In this document: in pieces, positions 8,203 to 16,827 of the stretch
How positions within the stretch are numbered: position 1 is the stretch's first letter
Layout: each line of letters begins with the position of its first letter
Origin: JADJVL01 sp046331545
GTDB lineage: Bacteria; Acidobacteriota; Holophagae; Holophagales; Holophagaceae
Direction of reading: 5' to 3'
Assembly: GCA_046331545.1 (NCBI GenBank)
Contig: JAXLQR010000002.1
Location: forward strand, 3,415,237 to 3,479,236
DNA: 64,000 nucleotides
Notes under the pieces: generated by a model
What the model was told of the DNA's origin: nothing
Seen by the model: only the letters and a program-made list of their open reading frames with translations
Database searches by the model: none
Position numbers and translations under genes: made by a program

Positions 8203-8930
8203 TGCCCGTGCTCGCCCTGCTCCTCGTCCCCGCCTTCACGGCCATCCCCGTGCCGAGGCCGGCCGCGCCGAAGCCGGCCGCGCCGAAGCCGGCCGGGCCC
8301 CGGTCCGTCGCCAAGCCCGTTCCTGCCTCCGCCGTGCGCATCCTCGCGCCGGGCACCTACGCCCGCACGGAGGTCGCCAAGGACGCCGCCGGCGTCTGGT
8401 GGGGCCTCGTGAAGGAGGGCGAGGCCTTCAGCCTCCGGCCCCTGAAGGTGAAGGCCACGCCCCTGTCCCTGGACGAGGCGCGGCCGAAGGTGATGGACGG
8501 GGTGGAGATCGGCACCGCCGAGGACGCGGAGGCGGTGCTGCTGGTGCGGGGCCTCAAGCTCCAGGCCGGACCCGTGCCGGCGGCCATCGACCTGAGGCTC
8601 GAGGGCAACGAGGCCGGCGCCCAGAAGGTCACCGGCGCCTTCCAGGGCGAGCCCTTCGAGCTCTGGTCCGAGTCCATGGGCGAGGGCAGCGCCAAGGCCA
8701 TCCTGCGCCTGCGCATGGGCAGCCAGACCCACGCGGTCCTGCTGCTGGAGGACTGCGAGGACTGCACCTGGGACCTGCTGTGGGCCGGGGACCTGGACGG
8801 CGACGGGAGGCTCGACCTGCTGGTGGGGACGACCCACCTGGAGAACAAGGGGCTGATGCGCCTCTTCCTCTCCGGCAAGGCCAAGGCACCGGCCCTGGCG
8901 GCCACCCACGCGTGGGACTTCGGGGACTGA
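8199..8930 (+). CDS. Exported hypothetical protein with a VCBS/FG-GAP-type calcium loop
   Basis: 243 aa with a probable signal peptide (MMPVLALLLVPAFTAIP) followed by a Pro/Ala/Lys-rich linker (about 18-48). Near the C-terminus the segment WAGDLDGDGRLDLLVG (about 203-218) has the DxDGDGxxD calcium-loop pattern of VCBS/FG-GAP repeats, present only once. No enzyme domain is recognised. It is sandwiched with ATGA overlap between hemH and the protoporphyrinogen oxidase gene, so it is co-translated with haem genes. Its link to haem synthesis is unknown. Confidence 0.7.
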   Translation: MMPVLALLLVPAFTAIPVPRPAAPKPAAPKPAGPRSVAKPVPASAVRILAPGTYARTEVAKDAAGVWWGLVKEGEAFSLRPLKVKATPLSLDEARPKVMDGVEIGTAEDAEAVLLVRGLKLQAGPVPAAIDLRLEGNEAGAQKVTGAFQGEPFELWSESMGEGSAKAILRLRMGSQTHAVLLLEDCEDCTWDLLWAGDLDGDGRLDLLVGTTHLENKGLMRLFLSGKAKAPALAATHAWDFGD

Positions 8931-8931
8931 C

Positions 8932-10206
8932 ATGGGCACCCTCATCCTCGGCGGCGGCGTCACCGGCCTCCTGGCGGCCTGGAAGCTCCAGCAGCGCGGC
9001 GAGAGCGTGGAGGTCTGGGAGGCGGCGGAGGTCCCCGGGGGCTGGGTGCGCACCCTGCCCTGGGAAGGGGAGCAGGGCGAGCCCGGCTATGTCGAGCGCG
9101 GGCCCCAGGGCGTGCTGGTGGCGCCGGGCTCGGTGATCGAAGGCATCTTCAAGGAGCTGGACCTGCCGACCCGCAGCCCGGGCCACGGCGCGCGCTGGGT
9201 GGGGAAGGGGGGGAAGCTCATCCCCGTGCCTTCGGCGCCGCCGGCCCTCATCACGTCGAAGCTGCTCTCCGTCCGCGCCAAGCTGCGCCTCGCCCTGGAG
9301 CCCTTCATCAAGGTGCGCCCGGAGGAGCCCGAGGAGAACCTCTCGGCCTTCGTGGCCCGGCGCCTCGGGAAGGAGATGGCCTCGGAGCTGCTCCCGGCCA
9401 TGGTGGCGGGCATCCTGGCCGCGCCCCCAGACATCCTCAGCGTGGACGCCCTGCCCAAGCTGCGGACTTGGGAGCAGATGGGCAGCCTCACCAAGGGCAT
9501 GTCGGGATCGCGCAGCGCCCTGACGGTGCCGGTGGGCGGCATGGGCGCCTTCACGAAGGCCCTGGCGTCGAAGGTCGCAACCCTGCGCTGCGGGCTCAAG
9601 GCGGCCTCGATTGAAAAGACCCCCGAGGGCTACCGCGTCACCGCCGCCAACGGCGAGCGCCGGGACGCGACACGGCTCCTCCTCGCCCTGCCGGCCTACG
9701 AGGCGGCGCCCCTGCTGGCGCCGCTGGCGCCGGGCTCCGCCGAGGCCCTGGCGGCCATCCCCTACACCTCCGTGCGCCTCTTCCACAGCCGCCACGCGCC
9801 TCTGCAGGACCTCAAGGACGGCTTCGGCTTCCTCGTGCATCCGCCGGAGGGCGAGGGCTTCCTGGGCGCCCTGGTGCCCTCCTGGATCGACCCGGGCTGC
9901 GCGCCGGCCGGGACGATGCAGCTCCGCAGCTTCATCGGCGGAGCCTTCCCCACGGACCCGAGCCTGCACCGCTGGGAGGGCGTGGAGGCTGCGCTGAAGC
10001 GCTGGCAGCCGGACCTCCGGGCCCCGCGCCAGGTGCGCGCCGAGGTGGCGGAGAACGCCATCCCCCGGGCCGAGATGGGCCACCGCGCCCGGGTGGCCGC
10101 CGCCCTGGCGGGCCTGCCCCCGGGCCTCGACTGGATCTCCAACGCCCGCTTCGGGCCCGGCGTGCGGGACGTGGCGGAGGGGCTGGAGGAATGGCTGAAG
10201 GGCTGA
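8932..10206 (+). CDS. hemG: Protoporphyrinogen oxidase, HemY/HemG-type flavoprotein
   Basis: FAD-dependent oxidation of protoporphyrinogen IX to protoporphyrin IX, upstream of ferrochelatase. 424 aa. The N-terminal dinucleotide fold is LILGGGVTGLLAAWKLQQRG, with VEVWEAAEVPGGWVRT for the flavin ribose and diphosphate. PVGGMGAFTKALA and the C-terminal IPRAEMGHRARVAA are in the positions expected for the monoamine-oxidase-like PPO family. Placement beside hemH supports PPO over other amine oxidases. HemY-type PPO usually uses O2, whereas hemN next door is oxygen-independent, so the electron acceptor here is open. Confidence 0.88.
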   Translation: MGTLILGGGVTGLLAAWKLQQRGESVEVWEAAEVPGGWVRTLPWEGEQGEPGYVERGPQGVLVAPGSVIEGIFKELDLPTRSPGHGARWVGKGGKLIPVPSAPPALITSKLLSVRAKLRLALEPFIKVRPEEPEENLSAFVARRLGKEMASELLPAMVAGILAAPPDILSVDALPKLRTWEQMGSLTKGMSGSRSALTVPVGGMGAFTKALASKVATLRCGLKAASIEKTPEGYRVTAANGERRDATRLLLALPAYEAAPLLAPLAPGSAEALAAIPYTSVRLFHSRHAPLQDLKDGFGFLVHPPEGEGFLGALVPSWIDPGCAPAGTMQLRSFIGGAFPTDPSLHRWEGVEAALKRWQPDLRAPRQVRAEVAENAIPRAEMGHRARVAAALAGLPPGLDWISNARFGPGVRDVAEGLEEWLKG

Positions 10207-10284
10207 AGCGCGGCCGCACGTGCCCCCTCTTGCTGCCCAGGCTGGCAGAATCGCGGGTGAAGCCCCCGACCCCCTGGAGGATCC

Positions 10285-10899
10285 ATGTTCTTGCATACGC
10301 GACGGCTCGTCCCGCTGCTGCTCCTGGCCCTGCCCCTGCCGGGCCAGGAGAAGGCCACCACGGCCTCGGGCCGGGTGGTCCTGCTCTTCCCCGACGGGAC
10401 GTGGAAGGAGGACAAGCCTGCCGCGGTCCCGGGGGGGCGCGAAGGGGCCACCCGCCCCCGGTCCGCCACCGAGAAGTTCCCGGTCCTCAAGGGCAAGGCC
10501 TCGATCTACTACGACCCGCAGAAGTGGAAGCCCAAGGGCCCCGAGGAGGGCGGGCGCAGCGGATTCAACCATGTGGATGGCGACGCCCAGTCGATGGTCA
10601 TCACCGAACGCATCCAGATGCCCCTGGCCTCCCTGGAGAAGGTGGCCCTGGACAATGCCAAGGCCGCGGCTCCCGACGCCACGGTCGCCTTCCGGGAGAT
10701 GCGCAGGGTCAACGGCCAGGACCTGCTCGCCCTGCAGATCAAAGGCACGATCAACGGCATCGCGTTCATCTATTACGGCTACTACTACTCCGGGGAGCGG
10801 GGGATCATCCAGGCGATCGCCTTCACCTCCCAGAACCTGTTCCAGGAGTACAAGGCGGATTTCGAAGCCTTCCTCAACGGCCTCGTGATCGAGCCTTGA
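10285..10899 (+). CDS. Secreted protein of unknown function
   Basis: 204 aa with a signal peptide (FLHTRRLVPLLLLALPLPG, cleavage about residue 22). The mature start contains GRVVLLFPDGTWKED, a short motif seen in several exported uncharacterised proteins. The remaining ~130 residues (about 65-200) look like one alpha/beta domain with the tyrosine-rich IYYGYYYSGERG near 160. No catalytic motif is recognised. A GGAGG Shine-Dalgarno is 4-8 nt upstream of ATG 10285. It stands alone between hemG and the DUF421 gene. Confidence 0.7.
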   Translation: MFLHTRRLVPLLLLALPLPGQEKATTASGRVVLLFPDGTWKEDKPAAVPGGREGATRPRSATEKFPVLKGKASIYYDPQKWKPKGPEEGGRSGFNHVDGDAQSMVITERIQMPLASLEKVALDNAKAAAPDATVAFREMRRVNGQDLLALQIKGTINGIAFIYYGYYYSGERGIIQAIAFTSQNLFQEYKADFEAFLNGLVIEP

Positions 10900-10960
10900 G
10901 CGCGGCCGGGGGCCCACCGACGGAGGCTGTACCCTCGGGACAGTCCTCCCGGAGCTTCCC

Positions 10961-11506
10961 ATGCCCCTCCCGGCCCTGCTCGATCCCAGCCTTCCCGTCT
11001 CCACCTCCCTCTGGCACCTGAACCAGCCCTGGTGGGAGTTCGTGGTGCGGGCCCTGCTCGTCTACGGATTCCTGCTGGTGGTGCTGCGCCTCACGGGCAA
11101 GCGCCAGGTGGGCCAGCTCGCCCCCTTCGACCTGGTGCTGCTGCTGGTGCTCAGCAACGCGGTGCAGAACAGCATGAACGCCGGCGACAACACCGTGGGC
11201 GCGGGCTACATCCTGGTGCTGACCCTGGTGGCGGTGAACGCCGTCATGGGCTGGCTCACCTGGAAGAGCAAGCGCCTGGAGGCCATCCTCGAGGGCCAGC
11301 CCCTGGTCATCGTCAAGAACGGCACCGTGGACGAAGCCGCGCTGAAGCGGGAACGCATCACCCGCCATGAACTGCTCAGCGCCGTGCGGCAGGCCGGCCT
11401 GGCGGACCTGACGGAGGTGCGCTATGCGATCTTCGAGAACACGGGGCGGATCAACGTGATCGGCCGGGGGACCGCGGTCGAAGGGAAAATCACCGCGGCA
11501 CCTTGA
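10961..11506 (+). CDS. DUF421 (YetF-like) membrane protein
   Basis: 181 aa. Three hydrophobic helices (about 28-45, 55-72, 82-100) carry the family segment LRLTGKRQVGQLAPFDLVLLLVLSN. They are followed by the soluble domain EAILEGQPLVIVKNGTVDEAALKRERITRHELLSAVRQAGL and EVRYAIFENTGRINVI. The DUF421/YetF family sits in the membrane with a cytoplasmic C-terminal domain; its biochemical role is not established as far as I know. A TACCCT -10 at 10930-10935 and a GGAG Shine-Dalgarno precede the ATG. Confidence 0.88.
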   Translation: MPLPALLDPSLPVSTSLWHLNQPWWEFVVRALLVYGFLLVVLRLTGKRQVGQLAPFDLVLLLVLSNAVQNSMNAGDNTVGAGYILVLTLVAVNAVMGWLTWKSKRLEAILEGQPLVIVKNGTVDEAALKRERITRHELLSAVRQAGLADLTEVRYAIFENTGRINVIGRGTAVEGKITAAP

Positions 11507-11536
11507 CGAAGCGAACAAAAAGCGAAAACTGGGGGA

Positions 11537-12508
11537 ATGGCCCCCTTCCTTCCCCTCTCCGAGTCCGAGCCCCGCCTCTTCCGCGACATCCAGGTGGACC
11601 CCGAGGAGGCCCGCAGCATCCTCCGCGCCCAGAAGGACGAACGCTATGGCTGGGGCTTCAGCCTGAACCCCTACCGGGGCTGCAGCCACGGCTGCCGCTA
11701 CTGCTACGTGCGGGAGTACCCGGCCCCGGCGCCAGGGCATGACCCCCGGAACGGCCAGCCCAGGCTCCGCGACCCCGGGGCCTGGGGCTCCTGGGTCACG
11801 CCCAAGATCAATGCCCCGGCCCTGCTCTGGGCCCAGCGCCACAAGCTCCATGGCCAGAAGGTCTTCATGGCCAGCGCGACCGACCCCTACCAGCCCCTGG
11901 AGAAGGACTTCCGCCTGACGCGCCAGTGCCTCCAGGTCCTGCTGGCCTGCCCGACGACGAAGGTGGTCCTCCACACCCGCTCGCCCCTCATCCTGCAGGA
12001 CCTCGGCCTCATCCGGGCCTTCGGGGAGCGGCTGGTGGTGGGCTTCTCCATCCCCACCGACGACGACACCGTGCGCCAGGTGGTGGAGCCCGACGCGCCC
12101 CCCCTCCCCGCCCGCTGGAGCGCCGTCGAGAAACTGGCCAAGGCGGGCGTGCGGGTGGGCATCGCCGCCGCGCCCCTCATGCCCGTCCACGACGCGGAGG
12201 CCTTCGCCCGCCGGGCCAAGGCCAGCGGCGCGGGCAGCGCCTGGGTGGGTGGCCTGCGCCTGCTGAAGGAGGATCCCTTCCGGGCCCTCCTGGAGCGCCA
12301 GGGCTGGCTCCACATCCTCGAGAGCGCCTACGTGGACGGCATCCGGGCCACCCTCCGGGCCGCCCTGCCGCCCCAGGCGCGCCCGGTGGCACGCCTGCGC
12401 CCCGAGCCGGTGTGGGTGCCCGTTCCCGCCGGCCTGCCCGGGACCCCCGACGGGGCCGCATCCAGCCGCCGAGCCGTCCAGCCCAGCCTCTTCGAGCACG
12501 CCAGCTGA
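11537..12508 (+). CDS. PA0069-family radical SAM protein
   Basis: 323 aa. The [4Fe-4S]-binding CX3CX2C is C49, C53 and C56 in YRGCSHGCRYCYVREY. The spore-photoproduct-lyase-like context KVFMASATDPYQPLEK and TKVVLHTRSPLILQDL follows. This subgroup (COG1533, PA0069-like) is widespread and its substrate is undetermined. True SplB is larger and lacks this N-terminus. The gene is separated from the DUF421 gene by 30 bp and converges on the epimerase gene. Stop codons are 2 bp apart. Confidence 0.85.
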   Translation: MAPFLPLSESEPRLFRDIQVDPEEARSILRAQKDERYGWGFSLNPYRGCSHGCRYCYVREYPAPAPGHDPRNGQPRLRDPGAWGSWVTPKINAPALLWAQRHKLHGQKVFMASATDPYQPLEKDFRLTRQCLQVLLACPTTKVVLHTRSPLILQDLGLIRAFGERLVVGFSIPTDDDTVRQVVEPDAPPLPARWSAVEKLAKAGVRVGIAAAPLMPVHDAEAFARRAKASGAGSAWVGGLRLLKEDPFRALLERQGWLHILESAYVDGIRATLRAALPPQARPVARLRPEPVWVPVPAGLPGTPDGAASSRRAVQPSLFEHAS

Positions 12509-12510
12509 GG

Positions 12511-13455
12511 TCAGCGGACGGGCGTCTCCTCCTCTTCCTGCGCGGACCCGGATTCCCGGTCCGGTGCCTTGCGGTACGGCCAGTCCTTCGCCAGGTAGTC
12601 GGCCACCGTCCGGGGGGGGTGGCCCAGCAGCTCCGCCAGCACGTTCTCCTTCACCTCATAGCCCGCGAGGTGTCGCATGAACCCCGCTTCCGTGAAGGGG
12701 ACCAGGCTCATGAACATCGGCCGGTGTCCGAAGGCCCGGGCCAGGCGCCGGACCGTGTCGTCGGCGAGGGTGGGACCCAGGAGCCTGCGGCCGGCGTGCC
12801 GGGCGCAGAGCTCCATCAATTCGCCCCACCGAAGGCGCTCGCCGCCGATCTCCTGGTCCCCCGGGCGGGCCTCGAGGAGGGCCACCGCCAGATCGCCCAC
12901 CCACACCGGCTGGAGGGGGACCTGCTCCAGGAACCTCGGGATGGCCGGGCTCCGCACCATCCAGGCACCCACTTCGTCCAGCAACTCGTCCCCGGGACCG
13001 TACACCGGCCCCGAGCGCACCACGGACCAGGGCGCCTTCGCCGAGCGGACGATGCGCTCGGCCTCGGCCTTGCTGTGGATGAAGGCGTCCCCGGTGGGGC
13101 TGAGCAGAGGGCCGAAGTGCACGAGGCGATCCGCCTGCAGGCCTTCCGCCAGGGCCACCACCATCCGGGCGATGTCGCCGTGGACGCGGTGGGGATCGAG
13201 GCCCGGCCGCTCCCGGAGGAGGCCCGCGGCGTTCACCACCCAGGCGCCCGCCCCGATCCCGAAGTCCTCCCGCAGGGCGTCGGCCCCGGCGCCCCAGGGC
13301 ACCGTGGTCAACCGTCCCCGCGCCTCGGGGTCCACCGGAAAGGCGGACTCCGACTCTGACCTCACCATCGCGAAGACCTGGTGCTCCCGCGCCAGGGCTT
13401 CCTTCACCACGGCCTGCCCCACGAACCCCGTGGCTCCTGCCACCAGCACGTGCAT
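12511..13455 (-). CDS. NAD(P)-binding SDR/NmrA-like epimerase-family protein
   Basis: 314 aa atypical extended SDR. The start MHVLVAGATGFVGQAVVKEAL gives the GxxGxxG Rossmann motif (7-14), and WVVNAAGLL, LVHFGPLL and SVVRSGPVYGPGD follow the pattern of complex-I NDUFA9-like and NmrA-like members. ATG at 13455 is chosen because it opens directly into the dinucleotide fold and has a GAGGGG Shine-Dalgarno and a TAGCAT -10 (complement of 13478-13483). Longer in-frame starts would begin inside or before that -10. Substrate unknown. Transcribed divergently from dnaX. Confidence 0.82.
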   Translation of the reverse strand: MHVLVAGATGFVGQAVVKEALAREHQVFAMVRSESESAFPVDPEARGRLTTVPWGAGADALREDFGIGAGAWVVNAAGLLRERPGLDPHRVHGDIARMVVALAEGLQADRLVHFGPLLSPTGDAFIHSKAEAERIVRSAKAPWSVVRSGPVYGPGDELLDEVGAWMVRSPAIPRFLEQVPLQPVWVGDLAVALLEARPGDQEIGGERLRWGELMELCARHAGRRLLGPTLADDTVRRLARAFGHRPMFMSLVPFTEAGFMRHLAGYEVKENVLAELLGHPPRTVADYLAKDWPYRKAPDRESGSAQEEEETPVR

Positions 13456-13538
13456 GGCGTCCGTCCCCTCAGGCGCCATGCTACGCCGCGCCCTGGCCCG
13501 GGTCCGCACGGATTTCCGGACCTTGCTCACAAGCCCCG

Positions 13539-13544
13539 TAGAAT
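13539..13544 (+). promoter_or_regulatory. -10-like hexamer for dnaX
   Basis: TAGAAT lies 9 nt upstream of the dnaX ATG in a GC-rich divergent spacer. No convincing -35 at 16-18 bp. If it is a -10 element, transcription would start at or within a few bases of the start codon. Confidence 0.45.
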
Positions 13545-13553
13545 GAAAGCTCC

Positions 13554-15188
13554 ATGACCACCCTCGCCCTGAAGTACCGTCCCCGGCTGCTGGCCGACCT
13601 CGTCGGCCAGGAGGCCTCCGTGCGCGCCCTGGGCAACGCCCTGCGCCGGGGGAAGGAGGCCGGCCGCATCCATCACCAGGCCTTCCTCTTCGCCGGGGTG
13701 CGGGGCACGGGCAAGACCAGCACCGCCCGGATCCTGGCCCGGGCCCTGAACTGCGTCCACGGCCCCACCGCCACGCCCTGCGGCGCCTGCGACCCCTGCG
13801 AGGCCTCGGAGAACCCCGACGGCAACCTCGACATCGTGGAGATCGACGCCGCCAGCCGCGCCTCCGTGGAGGACGCCCGGGCCCTGCGGGAGCAGGTGCA
13901 GACGCGCCCGGCCTTCTGCCGCTATCGCGTCTACATCGTGGACGAGGTGCACATGCTGAGCCGGCAGGCCTTCGACGCCCTGCTGAAGATCCTGGAGGAG
14001 CCCCCGCCCCACGCGGTCTTCGTGCTGGCCACCACCGAACTGCAGGACGTGCCCGACACCATCAAGAGCCGGGTGCAGATCTATCCCTTCCGCCTCATCC
14101 CCACCGGCCTCATCGAGGACCGCCTGCGCCACGTCTGCGAGGCCGAGGGCGTCACCGTCGAGGAGGGCTCCCTGCGCCTGGTGGCGGAAGCCGGCCAGGG
14201 CTCCATGCGCGACGCGCTGACCACCCTCGACCGGGTCATCGCCGCCGGGGACGGCGTGGTGAAGGAGGACCTGGTCCGGGAGCAGCTCGGCGTGGTGCCC
14301 GCGGTGCGGGTGCAGGGGATGCTGGAGGCCCTGCACGCCGGGGACACCGCCGCCATCCTGGACCACTGCCAGGCCCTGCATGGCCTGGGCGCGGACTGGA
14401 CCAGTTTCTGGAAGGAACTCATGGAGGCCTTCCGGGACCGGCTCGAGGCCGACACCCGCCGGGACCCCAGCCCCCAGGTTCTCCTGCGCAGCGCCCGCAT
14501 GCTCCAGCTCCTGCTGGCCCGGGAGCGGGACCTGCGGGACACCAGCCTGCCCCGGGTGGTGGTGGAGTTGGCCCTGCTCACGGCGGCGCAGCTGCCCCAC
14601 CTGGCGCCCCTGGACGCCCTCTCGGGCGGCGTGCCGCCCGCGGTCCCCCGCACCGAGGGCGCTCCGGCCCGGACCGGGGCCGTCGGGCCCGGGGCGTCCA
14701 GGCCAGGCGCGTCCATGCCCGGAGCGGCCGGGCCGGGGACCGCCCCGCCCGAGGCCTCGCGCCCCCGCGCGGAAGACGCCCCCCCCGCGTCCCCGCCAGG
14801 ACCCGTCCTGAGGCCGGTGGATGCCTCCGATCCCGAGGCCCTGCGCCGCGCCGTCTCCGAGGTGCTGAAGTCCCTGGGCAACGCGCTGCCGCGCACCCTC
14901 GCCACGCTGCCCCACATGGCCACGCGCCTGGAGGTGGATGGCTTCACCCTGCGCTTCCATTTCCCCGCCAACGTGCGCAACACCGCGAAGGACCTGGAGC
15001 ACCACAAGGCCGACCCCTTCCTCATGGACGCCATCCGCGGGGTGGTGCCCGGCGTGGAGGCCCTGGACCTGCGCTTCGAGGACGGCGTGAACGAGAAGCC
15101 CGAGGACCGGCTGCGCCGCGAGCCCGCCTTCCAGGAGCTGCTGAAGGCGACGAACGGCGAGATCGTGGACGTGCGGACGGAGGGCTGA
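13554..15188 (+). CDS. dnaX: DNA polymerase III subunit gamma/tau
   Basis: Clamp-loader ATPase of the replicative polymerase. 544 aa. Walker A is GVRGTGKT (48-55). The zinc module uses C67, C76, C79 and C82. VDEVHMLSRQAFDALLKILEEPP is Walker B plus sensor region, and TIKSRVQIYPFRLI follows. After domain III a low-complexity Pro/Gly/Ala linker (about 360-425) leads to a C-terminal domain (about 430-540) typical of tau. I see no slippery A-run for a programmed frameshift, so only the long form is evident. Confidence 0.96.
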   Translation: MTTLALKYRPRLLADLVGQEASVRALGNALRRGKEAGRIHHQAFLFAGVRGTGKTSTARILARALNCVHGPTATPCGACDPCEASENPDGNLDIVEIDAASRASVEDARALREQVQTRPAFCRYRVYIVDEVHMLSRQAFDALLKILEEPPPHAVFVLATTELQDVPDTIKSRVQIYPFRLIPTGLIEDRLRHVCEAEGVTVEEGSLRLVAEAGQGSMRDALTTLDRVIAAGDGVVKEDLVREQLGVVPAVRVQGMLEALHAGDTAAILDHCQALHGLGADWTSFWKELMEAFRDRLEADTRRDPSPQVLLRSARMLQLLLARERDLRDTSLPRVVVELALLTAAQLPHLAPLDALSGGVPPAVPRTEGAPARTGAVGPGASRPGASMPGAAGPGTAPPEASRPRAEDAPPASPPGPVLRPVDASDPEALRRAVSEVLKSLGNALPRTLATLPHMATRLEVDGFTLRFHFPANVRNTAKDLEHHKADPFLMDAIRGVVPGVEALDLRFEDGVNEKPEDRLRREPAFQELLKATNGEIVDVRTEG

Positions 15189-15354
15189 GCCCGCCTCCGG
15201 CCACGGTTCACACCGCTGTGACACGGCTGGCCCCTGAGGCCGGACGGGCTCCGCGTTTTTCCGGGAACATCCCGCCGGGCTCCGTCATCCGATAAACGAA
15301 CCCAGCCGAACCGTCGTACCCGCTCCAAGCTCTTTCGACAATCCGGAGTCTTCC

Positions 15355-15669
15355 ATGCCCCGCCGCGTGCCCTATTCCGCCGCCTGCGCCCTCGTCCCCG
15401 CCAGCCTCATGGCCGCTCCTTCGCCGGAAGCGTCCGTCCAGGCCGCGGAGGAGGCGCTGCTCCGCGCCGCGGTGGAGGCGGCCCTGGGCTCGGATCCCGG
15501 GACGAACCCGGAGGTCGAGTCGGACGGGGAGCGCCTCCCGGTCACCCTCAAGGCCCGCCGCGTAGGCCGCGTCGCCCACGTCCATGCCGTCCTGCCGGAC
15601 GGGCGGGCCGCCAGTCTGCTCTTCCGCTATGACGGCCACGCGTGGCGAAGGGTTTCACCCGCGGGGTGA
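15355..15669 (+). CDS. Small hypothetical protein
   Basis: 104 aa with a weak signal-peptide-like N-terminus (PRRVPYSAACALVPASLMAAP). The rest alternates charged and small residues and ends in a beta-rich stretch (VTLKARRVGRVAHVHAVL, ASLLFRYDGHAWRRV). No family recognised. Third-position GC bias and a GGAG element about 10 nt upstream support coding. Preceded by a 166-bp spacer after dnaX that holds no gene; I see only a short TCACA-ccgc-TGTGA inverted repeat there. Confidence 0.5.
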   Translation: MPRRVPYSAACALVPASLMAAPSPEASVQAAEEALLRAAVEAALGSDPGTNPEVESDGERLPVTLKARRVGRVAHVHAVLPDGRAASLLFRYDGHAWRRVSPAG

Positions 15670-15689
15670 TCCGGCCGCCGCGGCACGGC

Positions 15690-15695
15690 TAGCAT
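15690..15695 (+). promoter_or_regulatory. -10-like hexamer for the archaemetzincin gene
   Basis: TAGCAT ends 6 nt before ATG 15702, spacing that would give a leaderless mRNA. No Shine-Dalgarno is seen between it and the start codon. Confidence 0.5.
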
Positions 15696-15701
15696 GGCGG
15701 C

Positions 15702-16631
15702 ATGACCTTCCGTGGGACCCTGAGCCTCGTGGCCCTCGCGTTCGCGGGGGCCACGGCGCTCCCCGGCCCCCGCCCCCCGGAGTCCGCCTCGCCGGAGCGG
15801 CTGCGAGCGTCCATGGCCTCCCTGCGACCCCTCCATGCGGTGATGGGCCGGCCCCGGCCCGGGGACTGGCTGGCGCTGCACCCTGAGCCGGGCCAGACCT
15901 TCGACCAGTACCTGGCCTGCGGCCCGACCCTGCCCCGGGGGACGCGGACGGTGCTCTACCTCCAGCCCGTGGGCGCCTTCACCCCCGCCCAGCGGCGGGT
16001 GGTGGACCTCACGGCGGAGTACCTGCACGTCACCTTCAACCGCCCGGTGAAGGTGCTGCCGGGCCTGCCGGAGGTGCTGGTCCCCTCGAAGGCCCGGCGC
16101 CGGCACCCGGGGGAGGGGCAGCTCCAGTTCCTCACCCGCTTCCTGCGGGAGGGGCTGCTGAAGCCCCGGCTGCCGGCGGACGGCGCGGCGATGCTGGGTC
16201 TCACGGCCACGGACCTCTGGCCGGGGCAGGGCTGGAGCTTCGTCTTCGGCGACGCCTCGCTGCAGGACCGCGTCGGCGTCTGGTCCCTGGCTCGCCTAGG
16301 CGACCCTTCCAGGAGCCCCGAGGCCTTCCGCCAGTGCCTGCTGCGCACGATCAAGACCGCCGGGCACGAGACGGCGCACATGTTCTCCTTCCAGCACTGC
16401 ACCCGCTACGAATGCACCATGGCCGGCAGCGAGACCCTCGAGGAGGCGGACCGCTATCCCCTGGCCTTCTGCCCGGAATGCCTGGCCAAGCTCTGCTGGG
16501 CGACGGAGACGGCACCCCCGGACCATCTGCGGCGGATGGCCGGCTTCTGCGCGCGGAACGGCCTGACGGCCGAGGAGGCCTACTACCGCAAGGCGCTCCG
16601 GGCCCTCAGCCCCCGCTCACCGGCGGCATGA
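15702..16631 (+). CDS. Archaemetzincin-like zinc metalloprotease (peptidase family M54)
   Basis: 309 aa. The M54 consensus is fully visible: HETAHMFSFQHC, with H222, H226 and H232 as zinc ligands and E223 as catalytic base. It continues C233-x4-C238-x-M240 and then, 16 residues after M240, C257-x2-C260, the second zinc knuckle diagnostic of archaemetzincins. A hydrophobic N-terminus (LSLVALAFAGATALPG) suggests export, unlike most cytosolic archaeal relatives. The 3' end overlaps the convergent moaD gene by 26 bp. Substrate unknown. Confidence 0.9.
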   Translation: MTFRGTLSLVALAFAGATALPGPRPPESASPERLRASMASLRPLHAVMGRPRPGDWLALHPEPGQTFDQYLACGPTLPRGTRTVLYLQPVGAFTPAQRRVVDLTAEYLHVTFNRPVKVLPGLPEVLVPSKARRRHPGEGQLQFLTRFLREGLLKPRLPADGAAMLGLTATDLWPGQGWSFVFGDASLQDRVGVWSLARLGDPSRSPEAFRQCLLRTIKTAGHETAHMFSFQHCTRYECTMAGSETLEEADRYPLAFCPECLAKLCWATETAPPDHLRRMAGFCARNGLTAEEAYYRKALRALSPRSPAA

Positions 16632-16827
16632 GCGCCACCTCGTCGCCGTCCGAGAGGGCCTGGTCGGGCCCCGCGAAGGCCTGGTTCACCGCCAGCAGGG
16701 CGTCCTTGGGGAGAGCGGTGAAGCGTGCGTCGGCGAGCAGGTCGCCGAGGGTGGCGGGGCAGGGCAGTTCGAGGCGCTCGAAGCCCAGCAGGCCCTTGTA
16801 GCGGGCGAAGGCGCGAACCGTGATCAT
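16606..16827 (-). CDS. moaD: MoaD/ThiS-family sulfur-carrier protein
   Basis: 73-aa beta-grasp protein that ends in the obligatory Gly-Gly (PPVSGG), which in MoaD is thiocarboxylated to donate sulfur to molybdopterin. The N-terminal ITVRAFARYKGLLGFERLELP and LAVNQAF..DGDEVALMPPV match MoaD rather than ThiS. The ATG overlaps the stop of the 5'-nucleotidase gene (ATGA). No other molybdopterin gene is in the window, so which pathway it serves is uncertain. Confidence 0.85.
   Translation of the reverse strand: MITVRAFARYKGLLGFERLELPCPATLGDLLADARFTALPKDALLAVNQAFAGPDQALSDGDEVALMPPVSGG

Noticed and set aside
11537..12508. Spore photoproduct lyase
   Set aside because: Shares the radical SAM core but has the shorter PA0069-type length and N-terminus, and this organism type is not a spore former as far as I know.
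15189..15354. CRP-like operator TCACA-N4-TGTGA after dnaX
   Set aside because: The half-sites are in the opposite orientation to the TGTGA-N6-TCACA consensus and the spacing is wrong; kept only as a short inverted repeat.
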